A stretch of DNA of 64,000 nucleotides, from positions 1,364,001 to 1,428,000 of the forward strand of contig NZ_CP089414.1 in NCBI RefSeq assembly GCF_022394535.1, given 5' to 3'. This document shows positions 9,437 through 20,964 of the stretch, one piece after another. Made by a program: the position numbers and the translations under genes. Each line of letters starts with the position of its first letter. Positions within the stretch are counted from its first letter, which is position 1. Source of the DNA: Dyella terrae. GTDB taxonomy: Bacteria; Pseudomonadota; Gammaproteobacteria; Xanthomonadales; Rhodanobacteraceae. The notes beneath the pieces are model-generated. The model was not told the origin of the DNA. It saw nothing but the letters and a program-made list of their open reading frames with translations, and ran no database searches.

Positions 9437-9832
9437 TCAGCGCGTACAGAACACGCCCGACAGCACCATCACGATCCCCACCACCGAGGCGGCCCAGACC
9501 AGGGTCCGTAGGTAGGGAATGCCGATCGCATAGACCGGCAGGTAGATAACGCGGGTCCAGAAATAGAGTTGGGCTCCGAGTGCCGTCTGGGTGTTGGTGC
9601 ACTGCCCCAACACGACCACCAGCACGGCAGCGGCAAAAAACACAAAGGTCTCGAGGAAATTCCGGCTCGCCCGGTCCGCTCGCGCGGCCAGGCCGGTCAG
9701 CGGGATTAGCTCATCCCGATTGCCTGCGTTCCAGGCCATGCCACGCTGCGTCAGCGACAGCAGCGTGGCGAACAGCAAATAGACCAGCCCCAGCGCGGTC
9801 GACCATCCCAACATCTTGAGCTCGACGGACAT
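9437..9832 (-). CDS. MAPEG-family membrane protein
   Basis: A 131-residue integral membrane protein of the MAPEG family (eicosanoid/glutathione-metabolism-related proteins). It has four predicted helices: STALGLVYLLFATLL, the ASRNFLETFVFFAAAVLVVVLG segment with the family's RNFLETF signature, YFWTRVIYLPVYAIGIPYLRTLVW and SVVGIVMVLSGVF. The start at 9832 has a strong GGAGG 7 bases upstream. Bacterial members are mostly of unknown substrate. It follows the beta-lactamase gene on the same strand with a 66-base gap. Confidence 0.85.
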   Translation of the reverse strand: MSVELKMLGWSTALGLVYLLFATLLSLTQRGMAWNAGNRDELIPLTGLAARADRASRNFLETFVFFAAAVLVVVLGQCTNTQTALGAQLYFWTRVIYLPVYAIGIPYLRTLVWAASVVGIVMVLSGVFCTR

Positions 9833-9898
9833 GTCGCACCTCCGGATTGGATGTGGCGACATCATGCACCCGGCCCCAGCGGGGCACCACTGCCGGAC

Positions 9899-10921
9899 TC
9901 AGGGATGAGTCGCGGCCACCACGCTGCGCGCTATATCGGCATACAGGGCATCGCGTGCCTTATCTGACCCCGGCGAGTCGAGCAGGAAAGCCGCAACCAG
10001 TACACGGTGGCCGTCTGGCCAGGTGACGATGCCGATGTCGTTGTAAGCCGCCCGACGTTCACCCAGTGATCCCGAGGAGCCCGTCTTGTCGGCAAGCCGC
10101 ACACCTTGCGGCAGTCCCGCACGCAGGCGGTTGGGAATGGTCTGCGCCTCCATCAACGCGAGCAGACGCTGCGTCGATGCTGGCGACAGCAACTCACGCC
10201 CGACCAGCTTGTGCAGAAAAACGATGGCAGCATCTGGCGTGGAGCGATTGCGCGGATCGGCCAGGAAGGCCTGATACCCGTGCTCGTAACGCTCTTTAGC
10301 GGCGGCATGGCTTTCATCGAACGGCTCTTTCTCGCCCGGCCGCAGGCCATCGAACACTTGAGCCACGACGGCCTCGTCGATATCGATGCGCATGCCATCG
10401 ATGCCGTGCGCGCGCAGATAGTCCGTGACCACCGACGGGCCGCCGAGCGTGCGGATCAACGCGTTCACGGCGGTGTTATCGCTCTCGCTCACCGCTGCCT
10501 TCAGCAACTGCTCGACAGTGAAGGTCATGCGTTCGCCGCGGAAATTCGCGCCAATGGAAGGAATGGCCGAGCCGCCCATGACCTGGTCACGCGTGATCGT
10601 CACCGGCTGCTGCAACGATAGCGTTCCACTGTCGATGTGCGACAACACGGCCGCCGCCACCGGTGCCTTGAACACGCTCATCATCGGAAAGGCTTGATCA
10701 GCGTTGACGCGTGCGGAAGCACCGGAATTCAGATCCAGCACCGCGATGCCAAGCACACCGGGGTGAGCGCGTTGAGCGAGCGCTTCAAGCGAGTGCTGCA
10801 GCGTTTCGTTCGTACTAGCCGGCGCGGTTGGTTCCGGCGCGGAAAGCGCATGCGATGCACCCGCGCATGCCAGTGCCAAAACCGCCGCAGCGAGCGTGCG
10901 ACGCACGTATGGGAAAGCCAT
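9899..10921 (-). CDS. Class A beta-lactamase (subclass A2-like)
   Basis: A 340-residue secreted serine beta-lactamase. Signal peptide at residues 1-26 (LAAAVLALACAGASHA). Active-site motifs are complete: Ser82-Val-Phe-Lys85 (S70xxK), Ser147-Asp-Asn149 (SDN), Glu183 in DIDEAVVAQ as the likely Glu166 equivalent, and Lys279-Thr-Gly281 (KTG). The extra segment after the omega loop (LRPGEKEPFDESHAAAKERYEHG) and overall length resemble the PER/CfxA-like A2 group rather than TEM. There is no neighbouring AmpR-type regulator or mobile element, so it looks chromosomal and intrinsic. Which beta-lactams it hydrolyses cannot be told from the sequence. Confidence 0.9.
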   Translation of the reverse strand: MAFPYVRRTLAAAVLALACAGASHALSAPEPTAPASTNETLQHSLEALAQRAHPGVLGIAVLDLNSGASARVNADQAFPMMSVFKAPVAAAVLSHIDSGTLSLQQPVTITRDQVMGGSAIPSIGANFRGERMTFTVEQLLKAAVSESDNTAVNALIRTLGGPSVVTDYLRAHGIDGMRIDIDEAVVAQVFDGLRPGEKEPFDESHAAAKERYEHGYQAFLADPRNRSTPDAAIVFLHKLVGRELLSPASTQRLLALMEAQTIPNRLRAGLPQGVRLADKTGSSGSLGERRAAYNDIGIVTWPDGHRVLVAAFLLDSPGSDKARDALYADIARSVVAATHP

Positions 10922-11054
10922 GGAAAGCCCTTGTCGTCAGGTTTGTCGCCGGACACTCTGGCAGCCGACCGTGGCAAATCGGGGGCAAGTACCTGCCCGC
11001 ACGCGGACAACCCCGGGCGGTGCCCTGCGCCACGCGCAAGGCACCCTCACCCGA

Positions 11055-12725
11055 TCAGAGCATGGGCAAATTGAGACCCTGCTCCTTCGCACATTCAATG
11101 GCGATCTCGTAACCAGCGTCGGCATGACGCATCACGCCGGTGCCCGGATCGTTCCACAGCACACGTGCGATGCGCTTGTCCGCCGCCTCAGTGCCGTCAC
11201 ATACGACCACCACGCCCGAATGCTGCGAATAGCCCATGCCTACGCCGCCGCCGTGATGCAGCGAGACCCATGTTGCGCCGCCGGCGACGTTGAGCATGGC
11301 GTTGAGCAGCGGCCAGTCGCTCACAGCGTCCGAACCGTCGCGCATCGCTTCGGTTTCGCGATTCGGGCTGGCAACGGAACCGGAATCGAGATGATCACGA
11401 CCGATCACCACCGGTGCCTTCAGTTCGCCCTTGCGCACCATTTCGTTGAACGCCAGGCCCAGCTTATGGCGCAGGCCCAGGCCCACCCAGCAGATGCGCG
11501 CCGGCAAGCCCTGGAAGCTGATGCGTTCCTTTGCCATGTCCAGCCAGCGATGCAGGTGCGGATCATCCGGAATCAGCTCCTTCACTTTCTGGTCGGTCTT
11601 GTAGATGTCCTCCGGATCACCCGACAGCGCCACCCAGCGGAACGGACCCACGCCACGGCAGAACAGCGGACGTACGAAGGCAGGCACGAAACCGGGGAAG
11701 GCAAACGCGTTCTCCAGGCCCTCGTCCTTCGCCATCTGGCGGATGTTGTTGCCGTAGTCGAACGTGGGGATGCCTTGTGCATGGAACGCAAGCATGGCTT
11801 CCACGTGCTTCTTCATGGACTGCTTGGCCGCCTTCGCGGTGCCGGTCGGATCGCTCTTGCGGCGCTCGAACCACTGCTCCACCGTCCAGCCCTGCGGCAG
11901 GTAGCCATTCACCGGGTCATGCGCACTGGTCTGGTCGGTGACCGCATCCGGACGCACGCCGCGACGCACGAGTTCCGGCAACACGTCCGCCGCGTTGCCA
12001 AGCAACGCAATCGACTTCGCTTCGCCTGCAGCGGTGTACTTGGCGATGCGCGCGAGTGCATCGTCCAGATCGGTCGCCTGCTCATCGACGTAACGCGTCT
12101 TCAAGCGGAAGTCGATGCTCTTCTGCTGGCATTCGATATTGAGCGAACATGCGCCCGCCAACGTGGCCGCCAGCGGCTGCGCGCCGCCCATGCCGCCCAG
12201 GCCCGCGGTGAGTATCCACTTGCCCTTGAGGCTGCCGCCGTAATGCTGGCGCCCCATTTCCACAAACGTCTCGTAAGTGCCCTGCACAATGCCCTGCGAA
12301 CCGATATAGATCCACGAGCCGGCCGTCATCTGGCCGTACATCATCAAGCCCTTCTTATCGAGCTCGTTGAAATGCTCCCAGTTCGCCCATGCCGGCACCA
12401 GATTGGAATTGGCCAGCAACACGCGCGGCGCATCCGGATGAGTCGGAAACACGCCCACCGGCTTGCCCGACTGGATCAGCAGCGTCTCGTTGTCGTTGAG
12501 TTCGCGCAGCGCGCGCAAAATGGCATCGAAGCACTCCCAGTTGCGTGCAGCGCGGCCAATGCCGCCATAAACCACCAGCTCCGCCGGGTTCTCGGCCACC
12601 TCTGGATCGAGGTTGTTCTGCAGCATGCGGAACGGTGCCTCGGTGAGCCAGCTCTTGCAGCTCAGCTCGGAACCGCGCGGCGCGCGAATAGTGCGGGTGG
12701 TGTCGATGCGGGTGGGGGCATTCAT
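11055..12725 (-). CDS. hutU: Urocanate hydratase
   Basis: Second step of histidine degradation: converts urocanate to imidazolone propionate using tightly bound NAD+. From the start at 12725 the protein has 556 residues, the standard HutU length. Diagnostic blocks are seen, including [19 protein letters not shown], the glycine-rich [14 protein letters not shown], the [11 protein letters not shown] region and the C-terminal [17 protein letters not shown]. The open frame continues upstream to 12791 without homology. The next pathway enzymes hutF and hutI lie 22-27 kb away, so the pathway is not one operon here. No hutH was found in the window. Confidence 0.97.
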   Translation of the reverse strand: MNAPTRIDTTRTIRAPRGSELSCKSWLTEAPFRMLQNNLDPEVAENPAELVVYGGIGRAARNWECFDAILRALRELNDNETLLIQSGKPVGVFPTHPDAPRVLLANSNLVPAWANWEHFNELDKKGLMMYGQMTAGSWIYIGSQGIVQGTYETFVEMGRQHYGGSLKGKWILTAGLGGMGGAQPLAATLAGACSLNIECQQKSIDFRLKTRYVDEQATDLDDALARIAKYTAAGEAKSIALLGNAADVLPELVRRGVRPDAVTDQTSAHDPVNGYLPQGWTVEQWFERRKSDPTGTAKAAKQSMKKHVEAMLAFHAQGIPTFDYGNNIRQMAKDEGLENAFAFPGFVPAFVRPLFCRGVGPFRWVALSGDPEDIYKTDQKVKELIPDDPHLHRWLDMAKERISFQGLPARICWVGLGLRHKLGLAFNEMVRKGELKAPVVIGRDHLDSGSVASPNRETEAMRDGSDAVSDWPLLNAMLNVAGGATWVSLHHGGGVGMGYSQHSGVVVVCDGTEAADKRIARVLWNDPGTGVMRHADAGYEIAIECAKEQGLNLPML

Positions 12726-12805
12726 GGGCACGGGCTCCAACAAGTCGAACGCCGAGTATAGGTCAGCTCCTGCTGGTCCTACGCCTTGCACTGCGGCAAA
12801 CCCGG

Positions 12806-14449
12806 CTATTGGCCTGTCGCCTTGGCTGCCGCATGCGCCTTGCCTTCCTGCAGCGCCTGTGCTGCACGCATTTTGAGCAATGCCTGGTGCAGTTCTGGCG
12901 ACTTATCGAAATGAGCCTGGAAATAATCCGCCGTGTCCTTCAAGCCAGGTCGCGGCTGCTCTTGTTGGATATGCGCGCGCAACAGCCAGACGTAAGGCTC
13001 GTTCGGGTAAAGCTCGACCAGACGTTCGTCAAGTTTCCAGGCCTTTTCCCAATCGTGCATGTCGTTGACGTAAAGACCGGCTAGTTGGGCGTAAATGGTC
13101 TGATTGCCAGGATCGAGCGCCAGCGCCGCCAAATAATCCTTCTCGGCATTCGTATAGTCGTTCAAACCCTCGTACGCGTACCCACGCGCAAACACATAAC
13201 GCGCTTCATGCGGTTTCTGCAGCAGCAGGTGCCCAATCTCCTTCAGCGCCCACGCCGACTCATCAAAGTCGCTGAGTTGGTTTGCGCGGGCGACGCGAGT
13301 GTCATCGTCTTCCGGATAGAAGCGAAGCGCTTCGGAGTAATACACGACGGAAAGCTCCAGCTGGCCACACCGCGCGGCGGCGGTCCCTGCATCCAGCAAT
13401 TGGCTCGTTACGGCCGCTTGGTCGAAGATCACGCTGAACTGATCCCATCGGCCAGGCTTCGTGCAATCGTCGCTGTCCAGATCCGCTTCGTAGGCAAGCT
13501 CCTTTTCCGGCAGTAGCAGTAGCACCGGGTTCTCTCCCGCGTGCTTGATCGCCTGCTTTCCAAGAAGCGTCATTTGTTTGAGCGAGCCACCCCACTTCGG
13601 TTGCAGGGCCCACATCAGCTCGTCGTAAATCGCGAAATTCGCTGGGTCGGCGCGCAAAGCGGCCCCTGCCGCCTTTTCCAGATAAGCATCGCCCAGGCTG
13701 TAACGGCCTGCGCGGATCATCGCCACATAGGCAGGCGTCACCCTTGAGTCCAGTTCAACGGCGTGGCGAAGATCCACATCGGCAAGTGCGATCAACCGAT
13801 CCATGGCTTCGATATTGCTTGCTGGCGTGTCCTTAATGTATTGCCCGCCTCGCGCCTGCTGGGCCATGGCAACGTAGGAGATGCCGCTGGCGGCATAGGC
13901 GAACGCACTCTGTGATTTCGCGTGTTTCCAGTTCTCCAGTAGGGGGCGAAGCTCCAGGTCCGAGCGAGCAAACCACCTCTCGAACGAGTGATCCAGCACG
14001 TTCCGCATGTCGGGTTTGTTCAGTTTGTCCTGCAAAAGCGACGCAAGGCGACGTTCCAGCTCGTCAAACTCGCCCCGCTGCAGCAGGCTGCGCACTTCCT
14101 CGAAAGGCGCTACCTGATGCGTCCGGTAACGGCAATACGCCTCTACCGCGACGGCGGACCAATGGCTGCCCGGTGGATCTGGATACTTCAGGCAGCGCTG
14201 CAAAGGATCAGCCATTGCCTCCGCCTGCTTGGCAGTGGTGAGGAACGCATAGACACTTTGCCGATCGAACAAATGTCCTTTGACAGCAAGCGACGGGTGC
14301 TCGCCGTCCGGCAATGGCTTCTCGACCTTTTTGGCCGGCGACGACACCTGGGCTGCGAGTAAGCCGGTCGGCATCGCCACCCCCATGACGGCTGCGGACC
14401 CTACAGCGACAAAGGCCAACATCGGCCAACCACGCCTTGTGGATTTCAT
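12806..14449 (-). CDS. Secreted tetratricopeptide-like repeat protein (possibly DUF4034)
   Basis: A 547-residue protein with a signal peptide ([25 protein letters not shown]). The N-terminal half contains [24 protein letters not shown] and repeated helical pairs such as [22 protein letters not shown], which look like the DUF4034 architecture. The C-terminal half has clearer TPR-like units ([34 protein letters not shown], then [11 protein letters not shown]). TPR arrays usually mediate protein binding; the partner is unknown. The start at 14449 is set by GGAGGAG upstream. It ends about 80 bases before hutU and runs in the same direction, but no functional link is evident. Confidence 0.7.
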   Translation of the reverse strand: MKSTRRGWPMLAFVAVGSAAVMGVAMPTGLLAAQVSSPAKKVEKPLPDGEHPSLAVKGHLFDRQSVYAFLTTAKQAEAMADPLQRCLKYPDPPGSHWSAVAVEAYCRYRTHQVAPFEEVRSLLQRGEFDELERRLASLLQDKLNKPDMRNVLDHSFERWFARSDLELRPLLENWKHAKSQSAFAYAASGISYVAMAQQARGGQYIKDTPASNIEAMDRLIALADVDLRHAVELDSRVTPAYVAMIRAGRYSLGDAYLEKAAGAALRADPANFAIYDELMWALQPKWGGSLKQMTLLGKQAIKHAGENPVLLLLPEKELAYEADLDSDDCTKPGRWDQFSVIFDQAAVTSQLLDAGTAAARCGQLELSVVYYSEALRFYPEDDDTRVARANQLSDFDESAWALKEIGHLLLQKPHEARYVFARGYAYEGLNDYTNAEKDYLAALALDPGNQTIYAQLAGLYVNDMHDWEKAWKLDERLVELYPNEPYVWLLRAHIQQEQPRPGLKDTADYFQAHFDKSPELHQALLKMRAAQALQEGKAHAAAKATGQ

Positions 14450-14646
14450 CCCCTGACTCCTCCAGTGATTGCGCAGAACCCTACCATCGGTCCGCAGGGT
14501 GGCCCACCTCAAGAACATGGAAATCAGAGATCGCTTAACCGCTTGCTGGCAGCCTTAAGCCATCTGGTCGATTGAGCGCCGGTTGCGAGGCGCCCAGACT
14601 GCGGCGGGGTATCCAGCCTGGCCGACACGACCTTGTGGGGCCTCCT

Positions 14647-15204
14647 ATGAACGCGAATTACCCCGCCGCCATGCTGACGCTGGCCTTGCTAGCCACCGCT
14701 GGCGCAACCGCTGCCGAAAAAGGCACTCCCTCCGACCAGGAACTCATCGCCAGTGCGATGCGCGCCGCGCCGCCCGGCGTGGCCAAAGACGCGACCATTG
14801 TCGCGGTGGATGCCCAGGGAAAGATGCGCACGCTGCGCCAGGGCAAGAACGGCTTCACCTGCATGCCTGACAACCCTGCCACACCTGGCCCGGACCCCAT
14901 GTGCATGGACAAGAACGCCTGGGAATGGGTAGCGGCTTATATGGCCCACAAACCACCACCGGCAGGGAAAGTCGGCCTGATGTATATGCTCGAGGGCGGA
15001 ACGGACGCGAGCAACACCGACCCTTATGCAAGCGGCCCCGCGACAGGCAACCACTGGATCCGAACAGGTGCGCACGTGATGGTGGTCGGTGCCGATCCGG
15101 CGTTCTACGACAACTATCCGAAGAACGTGGATCCGGATACTAGTGCGCCGTATGTCATGTGGGCCGGTACACCCTACGAGCACCTGATGGCACCGGTGAA
15201 ATAA
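14647..15204 (+). CDS. Putative exported protein of unknown function
   Basis: A 185-residue protein with a clear signal peptide (MLTLALLATAGATAAEKG). The mature part begins with an IASAMRAAPPGVAKDATIVAVD segment, then has two cysteines in FTCMPDNPATPGPDPMCMD and an aromatic C-terminal part (YMAHKPPPAGKVGLMYML, NHWIRTGAHVMVVG). I do not recognise a named enzyme family. It is divergent from the repeat protein and 75 bases upstream of the Ada/AlkA gene. An in-frame ATG at 14572 exists, but the start at 14647 puts the signal peptide at the N-terminus. Confidence 0.65.
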   Translation: MNANYPAAMLTLALLATAGATAAEKGTPSDQELIASAMRAAPPGVAKDATIVAVDAQGKMRTLRQGKNGFTCMPDNPATPGPDPMCMDKNAWEWVAAYMAHKPPPAGKVGLMYMLEGGTDASNTDPYASGPATGNHWIRTGAHVMVVGADPAFYDNYPKNVDPDTSAPYVMWAGTPYEHLMAPVK

Positions 15205-15279
15205 ACGCCCTGGAGGCATTTCGCCATTGATGTCCGAAAACGGCGAGTCATGCGGCAGGTGCGGTGCTAGCCTGCATGC

Positions 15280-16773
15280 ATGACCGACCGACATGACACG
15301 CCACTCGACACCCACACCTGCGAGCAGGCGCGGTTGAGCCGCGATGCGCGCTTCGACGGGCTGTTTTTCACCGCCGTCACCAGCACGCGCATCTACTGCC
15401 GCCCGGTATGCCCCGCGCCACCGCCGAAACCGCAGAACGTGCGCTACTACGGCAGCGCGGCGGCGGCCGAAGCGGCCGGTTTCCGGCCTTGCCTGCGCTG
15501 CCGCCCCGAACTGTCGCCGGGCAACGATGCATGGCAACGCGGTGACCACGTGATCGCGCGCACGCTGAAGCTGATGGATAGCGGCGCATTCGATGAGTGC
15601 TCGGTAGAAACCATGGCCGAACGCGTCGGCCTGGGCTCGCGGCAACTGCGTCGCCTGTTTGTGGAACGCCTCGGCGCGCCGCCGATCAGCGTGCACACCA
15701 CGCGACGTTTGTTGTTCGCGAAGCAGTTGCTGACGGAAACGACGATGCCGGTTACGGAGGTCGCGTTGGCCTCGGGCTTCGGCAGCCTACGTCGCTTCAA
15801 CGCGGCATTCCTACAGTCCAACCGGATGGCCCCGCGCGACTTGCGTCGCCATCCGACCACGGCGACAGGCGACGCGATTACCTTGCGACTCGGCTACCGC
15901 CCGCCTTATGACTTCGAGGCCATCCTGGCGTTCCTGCGCGGTCGCGCCCTGCCCGGCGTCGAGCACGTCGATGAACACAGTTACGCCCGCGTCTTCGGCA
16001 CACCGGAAGCGCCGGGGTGGCTGCGCCTGAGTGAATGGCCCGGCCGCGAACACGCGTTGCGATTGGAGCTGCACTGCCCGCAACCGGCTCAGATGCTCGG
16101 CGTGGTCAACAAGCTGCGCCGCATGTTCGACCTGGATGCCAGTCCACAATCGATTGGCGACGTACTGAAGGAAAGCGCGGTGCTACGCCCCTTGCTGCGT
16201 AAGCGCCCGGGACTGCGCCTGCCCGGAGGCTGGGACGGATTCGAGATCGCCGTACGCGCCATCCTCGGCCAGCAGGTCAGCGTGGCCGCCGCGCGAACGC
16301 TGGCGACGCGTATCGTGCAAAAGTTCGGCACGCCAGTGATATCCCCCGTGCCGGAACTGCAGCGCCTGTTTCCCGGTCCCGAGCTGCTGGTTGACGCGGA
16401 TCTTCGCTCCATCGGCCTCACCACGGCGCGCGCGGCGACCGTACGGGGCGTGGCACAGGCCCTGCTGGATGGGCGCATCGATTTCCGCAGCGAACAACCT
16501 CTGGAGGAGTTCGTCGAGCGATGGGTCGCCCTCCCCGGCATTGGCGAATGGACGGCGCATTACATGGCCATGCGCGCACTCAGCCATCCAGATGCTTTCC
16601 CGGCCGCGGACCTGATCCTTCGGCGTGCGGCCGCAGGCAACGGTCCGGAGCTGTCGACAAAAGCGTTGACCTCACTGGCCGAGAACTGGCGTCCATGGCG
16701 CGCGTACTCGGTCATGTATCTCTGGCGCAGTGCAACCGATGCGGCGCAGGCATCGAACAAGAAGGTGGCGTGA
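15280..16773 (+). CDS. Ada N-domain / AraC / AlkA fusion DNA glycosylase-regulator
   Basis: A 497-residue three-part protein for alkylation damage. Residues 1-80 are the Ada zinc domain with Cys40 (expected methyl acceptor from phosphotriesters), Cys44, Cys71 and Cys74, spaced as in E. coli Ada. Residues ~90-190 form an AraC-type DNA-binding domain. The rest is an AlkA-type 3-methyladenine DNA glycosylase with the helix-hairpin-helix LPGIGEWTAHYMAMRAL and the catalytic Asp in FPAADLILRR. It probably senses methylated phosphates, activates its own operon and excises alkylated bases. Its stop overlaps the ogt start (TGATG), so the two are coupled. Confidence 0.93.
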   Translation: MTDRHDTPLDTHTCEQARLSRDARFDGLFFTAVTSTRIYCRPVCPAPPPKPQNVRYYGSAAAAEAAGFRPCLRCRPELSPGNDAWQRGDHVIARTLKLMDSGAFDECSVETMAERVGLGSRQLRRLFVERLGAPPISVHTTRRLLFAKQLLTETTMPVTEVALASGFGSLRRFNAAFLQSNRMAPRDLRRHPTTATGDAITLRLGYRPPYDFEAILAFLRGRALPGVEHVDEHSYARVFGTPEAPGWLRLSEWPGREHALRLELHCPQPAQMLGVVNKLRRMFDLDASPQSIGDVLKESAVLRPLLRKRPGLRLPGGWDGFEIAVRAILGQQVSVAAARTLATRIVQKFGTPVISPVPELQRLFPGPELLVDADLRSIGLTTARAATVRGVAQALLDGRIDFRSEQPLEEFVERWVALPGIGEWTAHYMAMRALSHPDAFPAADLILRRAAAGNGPELSTKALTSLAENWRPWRAYSVMYLWRSATDAAQASNKKVA

Positions 16774-17303
16774 TGTCCAACGAAACGATCTGGTATGACG
16801 AAATGCAGACGCCCATCGGCCTACTGCGCTTGGTTGCCGATGAGGTGGGATTGCGCGAGGTTTGGTTCTCCACCGGCCGCCACCAGCGTTCACCGCACGC
16901 GGATTGGATTCGCGCAAGCAAACCGCTGGCGCTGGCCAGGCAGCAACTGGACGAGTATTTCGCGGGCGAACGCCAGCACTTCGACCTGCCATTGCATCCA
17001 CTCGGCACACCATTCCAAGTGCAGGTGTGGTGGGAGCTGTCGCGTATTCCCTTCGGCACCACCATCAGTTATGGCGAGCTGGCGCGCCGCATCAAGCAAC
17101 CCCTCGCCATGCGCGCGGTCGGTGCCGCCAACGGCAGGAATCCGCTGCCCATCGTTCTGCCCTGCCATCGCGTGATCGGCGCCAATGGCAGCCTGACGGG
17201 TTTTGGTGGCGGGCTGCCGACCAAGCAGTTCTTGCTGTCGCTGGAAAGTCGAACGATCGAGGGCGACCTGTTCGGCGTGCCGGTACGGGGCCTCGCGCAC
17301 TGA
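16773..17303 (+). CDS. ogt: Methylated-DNA--[protein]-cysteine S-methyltransferase
   Basis: A 176-residue suicide repair protein that moves the alkyl group from O6-alkylguanine to its own cysteine. The active-site PCHR motif is present with Cys131 (IVLPCHRVIG), preceded by the AVGAANGRNP loop and the RIPFGTTISYGELARR recognition helix region. The start overlaps the upstream glycosylase stop by one base (TGATG). With the fused Ada/AraC/AlkA protein it re-creates the Ada response: the O6-methyltransferase part, fused in E. coli Ada, is here a separate gene. Confidence 0.95.
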   Translation: MSNETIWYDEMQTPIGLLRLVADEVGLREVWFSTGRHQRSPHADWIRASKPLALARQQLDEYFAGERQHFDLPLHPLGTPFQVQVWWELSRIPFGTTISYGELARRIKQPLAMRAVGAANGRNPLPIVLPCHRVIGANGSLTGFGGGLPTKQFLLSLESRTIEGDLFGVPVRGLAH

Positions 17304-17334
17304 ACAACGGCACCCCAGCCACAAACAGGTCGGT

Positions 17335-17667
17335 TCAGCGGTCCGTCGTCACCGGCGGTGGCGTCACGGCTTTCTGGTACGAATCGAGTTGATGGGGTTG
17401 GTGCGAAAGCGAATACGCACCCGCCGTCGACGCCTGCCGGGCCGCCGTACCCTTGACGACCTTCGTTGCGGGAACGGTTTTCGATTTGCCATGTGGCGAA
17501 GGCGGCTGCGCGTGAAGCGTCGATGCCTTCGGCGCGGGCGCTGCCGGTGAGGCTGCACTTGAGGCGGCAGCAGGCAGTCCATCCAGCGTCGGATGGGCCC
17601 ACGCCGCACCTCCCCATAGCGGGCAAGTGGCTAAAGTCGCGTAAAAGAAAAGACGTGTAATGGTCAT
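17335..17667 (-). CDS. Small exported Pro/Ala-rich protein of unknown function
   Basis: A 110-residue protein with a signal peptide (FFYATLATCPLWGGAAWA) and a low-complexity mature part rich in Ala, Pro, Ser and Lys (AASSAASPAAPAPKAS). No domain is recognised. It is divergent from the phosphodiesterase lipoprotein gene and convergent with ogt. The reading frame, signal peptide and position support a real gene, though low complexity makes this uncertain. Confidence 0.5.
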   Translation of the reverse strand: MTITRLFFYATLATCPLWGGAAWAHPTLDGLPAAASSAASPAAPAPKASTLHAQPPSPHGKSKTVPATKVVKGTAARQASTAGAYSLSHQPHQLDSYQKAVTPPPVTTDR

Positions 17668-17715
17668 ACGCCTGGGCGATCATACGGGCTTTGTATCGAT
17701 ATTAAAGCCTTCCGT

Positions 17716-18993
17716 ATGAAGATCCTGTTTCGCCCGCTGCTTTGCTCGCTGATCGCGCTTGGCGCAGGTTGCGCCACCACGCACAACCCGCCAGCCAACA
17801 CGCCACCGGCGCAGGTCGCCGTAAAGCCGGCGCCCATGCCCCTGCTGCTGATTTCGATCGACGGCTATCGTGCGGACTATATTGCGCGTGGACTCAGCCC
17901 AACACTGCAGACGCTGGCGGATGGCGGTGTGCGCGCGGCCGATGGCATGCAGCCGTCGTTCCCTTCGCTGACCTTCCCGAATCACTACACCCTGGTCACC
18001 GGTCTGCGTCCGGATCACCACGGTATCGTTAACAACACGATGACCGACCCGGTACTCGGCAAGTTTTCGCTGAGCAACCGCGACGCCGTCAGCAACGGCC
18101 GCTGGTGGAATGAAGGCACGCCGCTGTGGGAAACCGTGCAGAAGCAAGGCATGAAGAGCGCCACCATGTTCTGGCCGGGCTCTGAAGCGGACATCCATGG
18201 CGAGCATCCCAACTTCTGGAAGCCCTACGACGGCGAGGTGACGCCGAACCAGCGCGTCGATCAGGTGCTGTCGTGGCTCGACCTGCCGGCGAGCGAACGC
18301 CCGATGTTCCTCACCTTGTACTTCGATGAAGTGGATCATGCCGGCCATACCTACGGCCCGGACACGCCGCAGGTCAACGACGCCATCACCCATACCGATG
18401 CCGCGCTTGCCCGACTGGTCAAGGGCCTGGTGCAGCGTGGGCTGCTCGATCGCATCAACATCATCGTGGTTGCGGACCATGGCATGGCCAGTACGCCGGC
18501 GCACAACATGGTCATGGCGGACAAGCTCATTCCGCTCAAACAAGTGGACGTGGTGAGCATGGGCGTACTTGCTGGCTTCAACCCGAAGCCCGGTTTCGAT
18601 TTCGCCAAGATCGAAGCCACGCTGGAAAAGCCGCAGAAGCACATGACGTGCTGGGACAAGACCCGCGTGCCGGCACGCCTCGCCTACGGCAGCAACCCAC
18701 GCGTGCCGCAGCTGCTGTGCCTTGCCGACGTGGGCTGGCGCGTTTCCACCAGCGATTACGTGGCGAAGAAAAAGAAACCCACGCTGGGTGAACACGGCTA
18801 CGACAATGCCGCGCCGGAGATGCGGGCACTGTTCGTGGCGCACGGCCCGGCGTTCCGACAGGGCCTGCAGGTGCCGTCGTTCCCGAACGTCGACGTCTAT
18901 CCGTTGATGACGCATCTGCTCGACGTTCAGCCCGTCGCGAACGATGGCGACTACAACGCCGTGAAGAGCATGCTCAAGCCGGAAGCACAGTAA
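17716..18993 (+). CDS. Nucleotide pyrophosphatase/phosphodiesterase-like lipoprotein
   Basis: A 425-residue enzyme of the alkaline-phosphatase superfamily, NPP branch, which hydrolyses phosphodiester or pyrophosphate bonds of nucleotides. Lipoprotein signal with Cys19 (LIALGAGC) places it in the envelope. Metal-site motifs are complete: Asp49 in LISIDGYRADY, the nucleophile Thr86 in FPSLTFPNHYTLVTG, DEVDHAGHTYGP and VADHGMAS. A hairpin terminator follows at 19009-19037. A long open frame on the opposite strand across this gene is a coding shadow. Confidence 0.92.
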   Translation: MKILFRPLLCSLIALGAGCATTHNPPANTPPAQVAVKPAPMPLLLISIDGYRADYIARGLSPTLQTLADGGVRAADGMQPSFPSLTFPNHYTLVTGLRPDHHGIVNNTMTDPVLGKFSLSNRDAVSNGRWWNEGTPLWETVQKQGMKSATMFWPGSEADIHGEHPNFWKPYDGEVTPNQRVDQVLSWLDLPASERPMFLTLYFDEVDHAGHTYGPDTPQVNDAITHTDAALARLVKGLVQRGLLDRINIIVVADHGMASTPAHNMVMADKLIPLKQVDVVSMGVLAGFNPKPGFDFAKIEATLEKPQKHMTCWDKTRVPARLAYGSNPRVPQLLCLADVGWRVSTSDYVAKKKKPTLGEHGYDNAAPEMRALFVAHGPAFRQGLQVPSFPNVDVYPLMTHLLDVQPVANDGDYNAVKSMLKPEAQ

Positions 18994-19008
18994 ATCGTCA
19001 GCAAACTA

Positions 19009-19037
19009 CGGTGGGAGCGTGCAACGCGCTCCCACCG
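19009..19037. terminator. Bidirectional hairpin between convergent genes
   Basis: An 11-bp perfect stem (CGGTGGGAGCG / CGCTCCCACCG) with a 7-base loop lies between the stop of the phosphodiesterase gene and the stop of the VOC gene. There is no long T-run, so it could act as a weak terminator or be a REP-like palindrome. Confidence 0.6.
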
Positions 19038-19043
19038 CAATAC

Positions 19044-20734
<1,691 letters not shown>

Positions 20735-20964
20735 GTTGCTGCCGCCTCGATACTGCAGGGGCGTAAGCAGTAAGACTTGCCGCGATGGTGTTCGACCCGC
20801 GGCACCGACCCCGAGCGCCTCATTCAGCGTGGCTGCCCAGGGCTGACACAAAGCGCATGTCACAAGGCGGACGTGATACATAAGGGCCCAGCGGGGAGCG
20901 TCTCGGGAGAGGACAACCCTGCAAGCCGGTAACAGGGGACCGGTGGATCAAAAAAGGGGGGGAT

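Noticed and set aside
10896..12761. 621-codon open frame antisense to hutU
   Set aside because: Shadow of a well-conserved 556-residue enzyme; composition is Arg/His/Ala-rich as expected for the reverse strand of GC-rich coding DNA.
17680..18915. 411-codon open frame opposite the phosphodiesterase lipoprotein
   Set aside because: Phosphodiesterase motifs are complete on the other strand.
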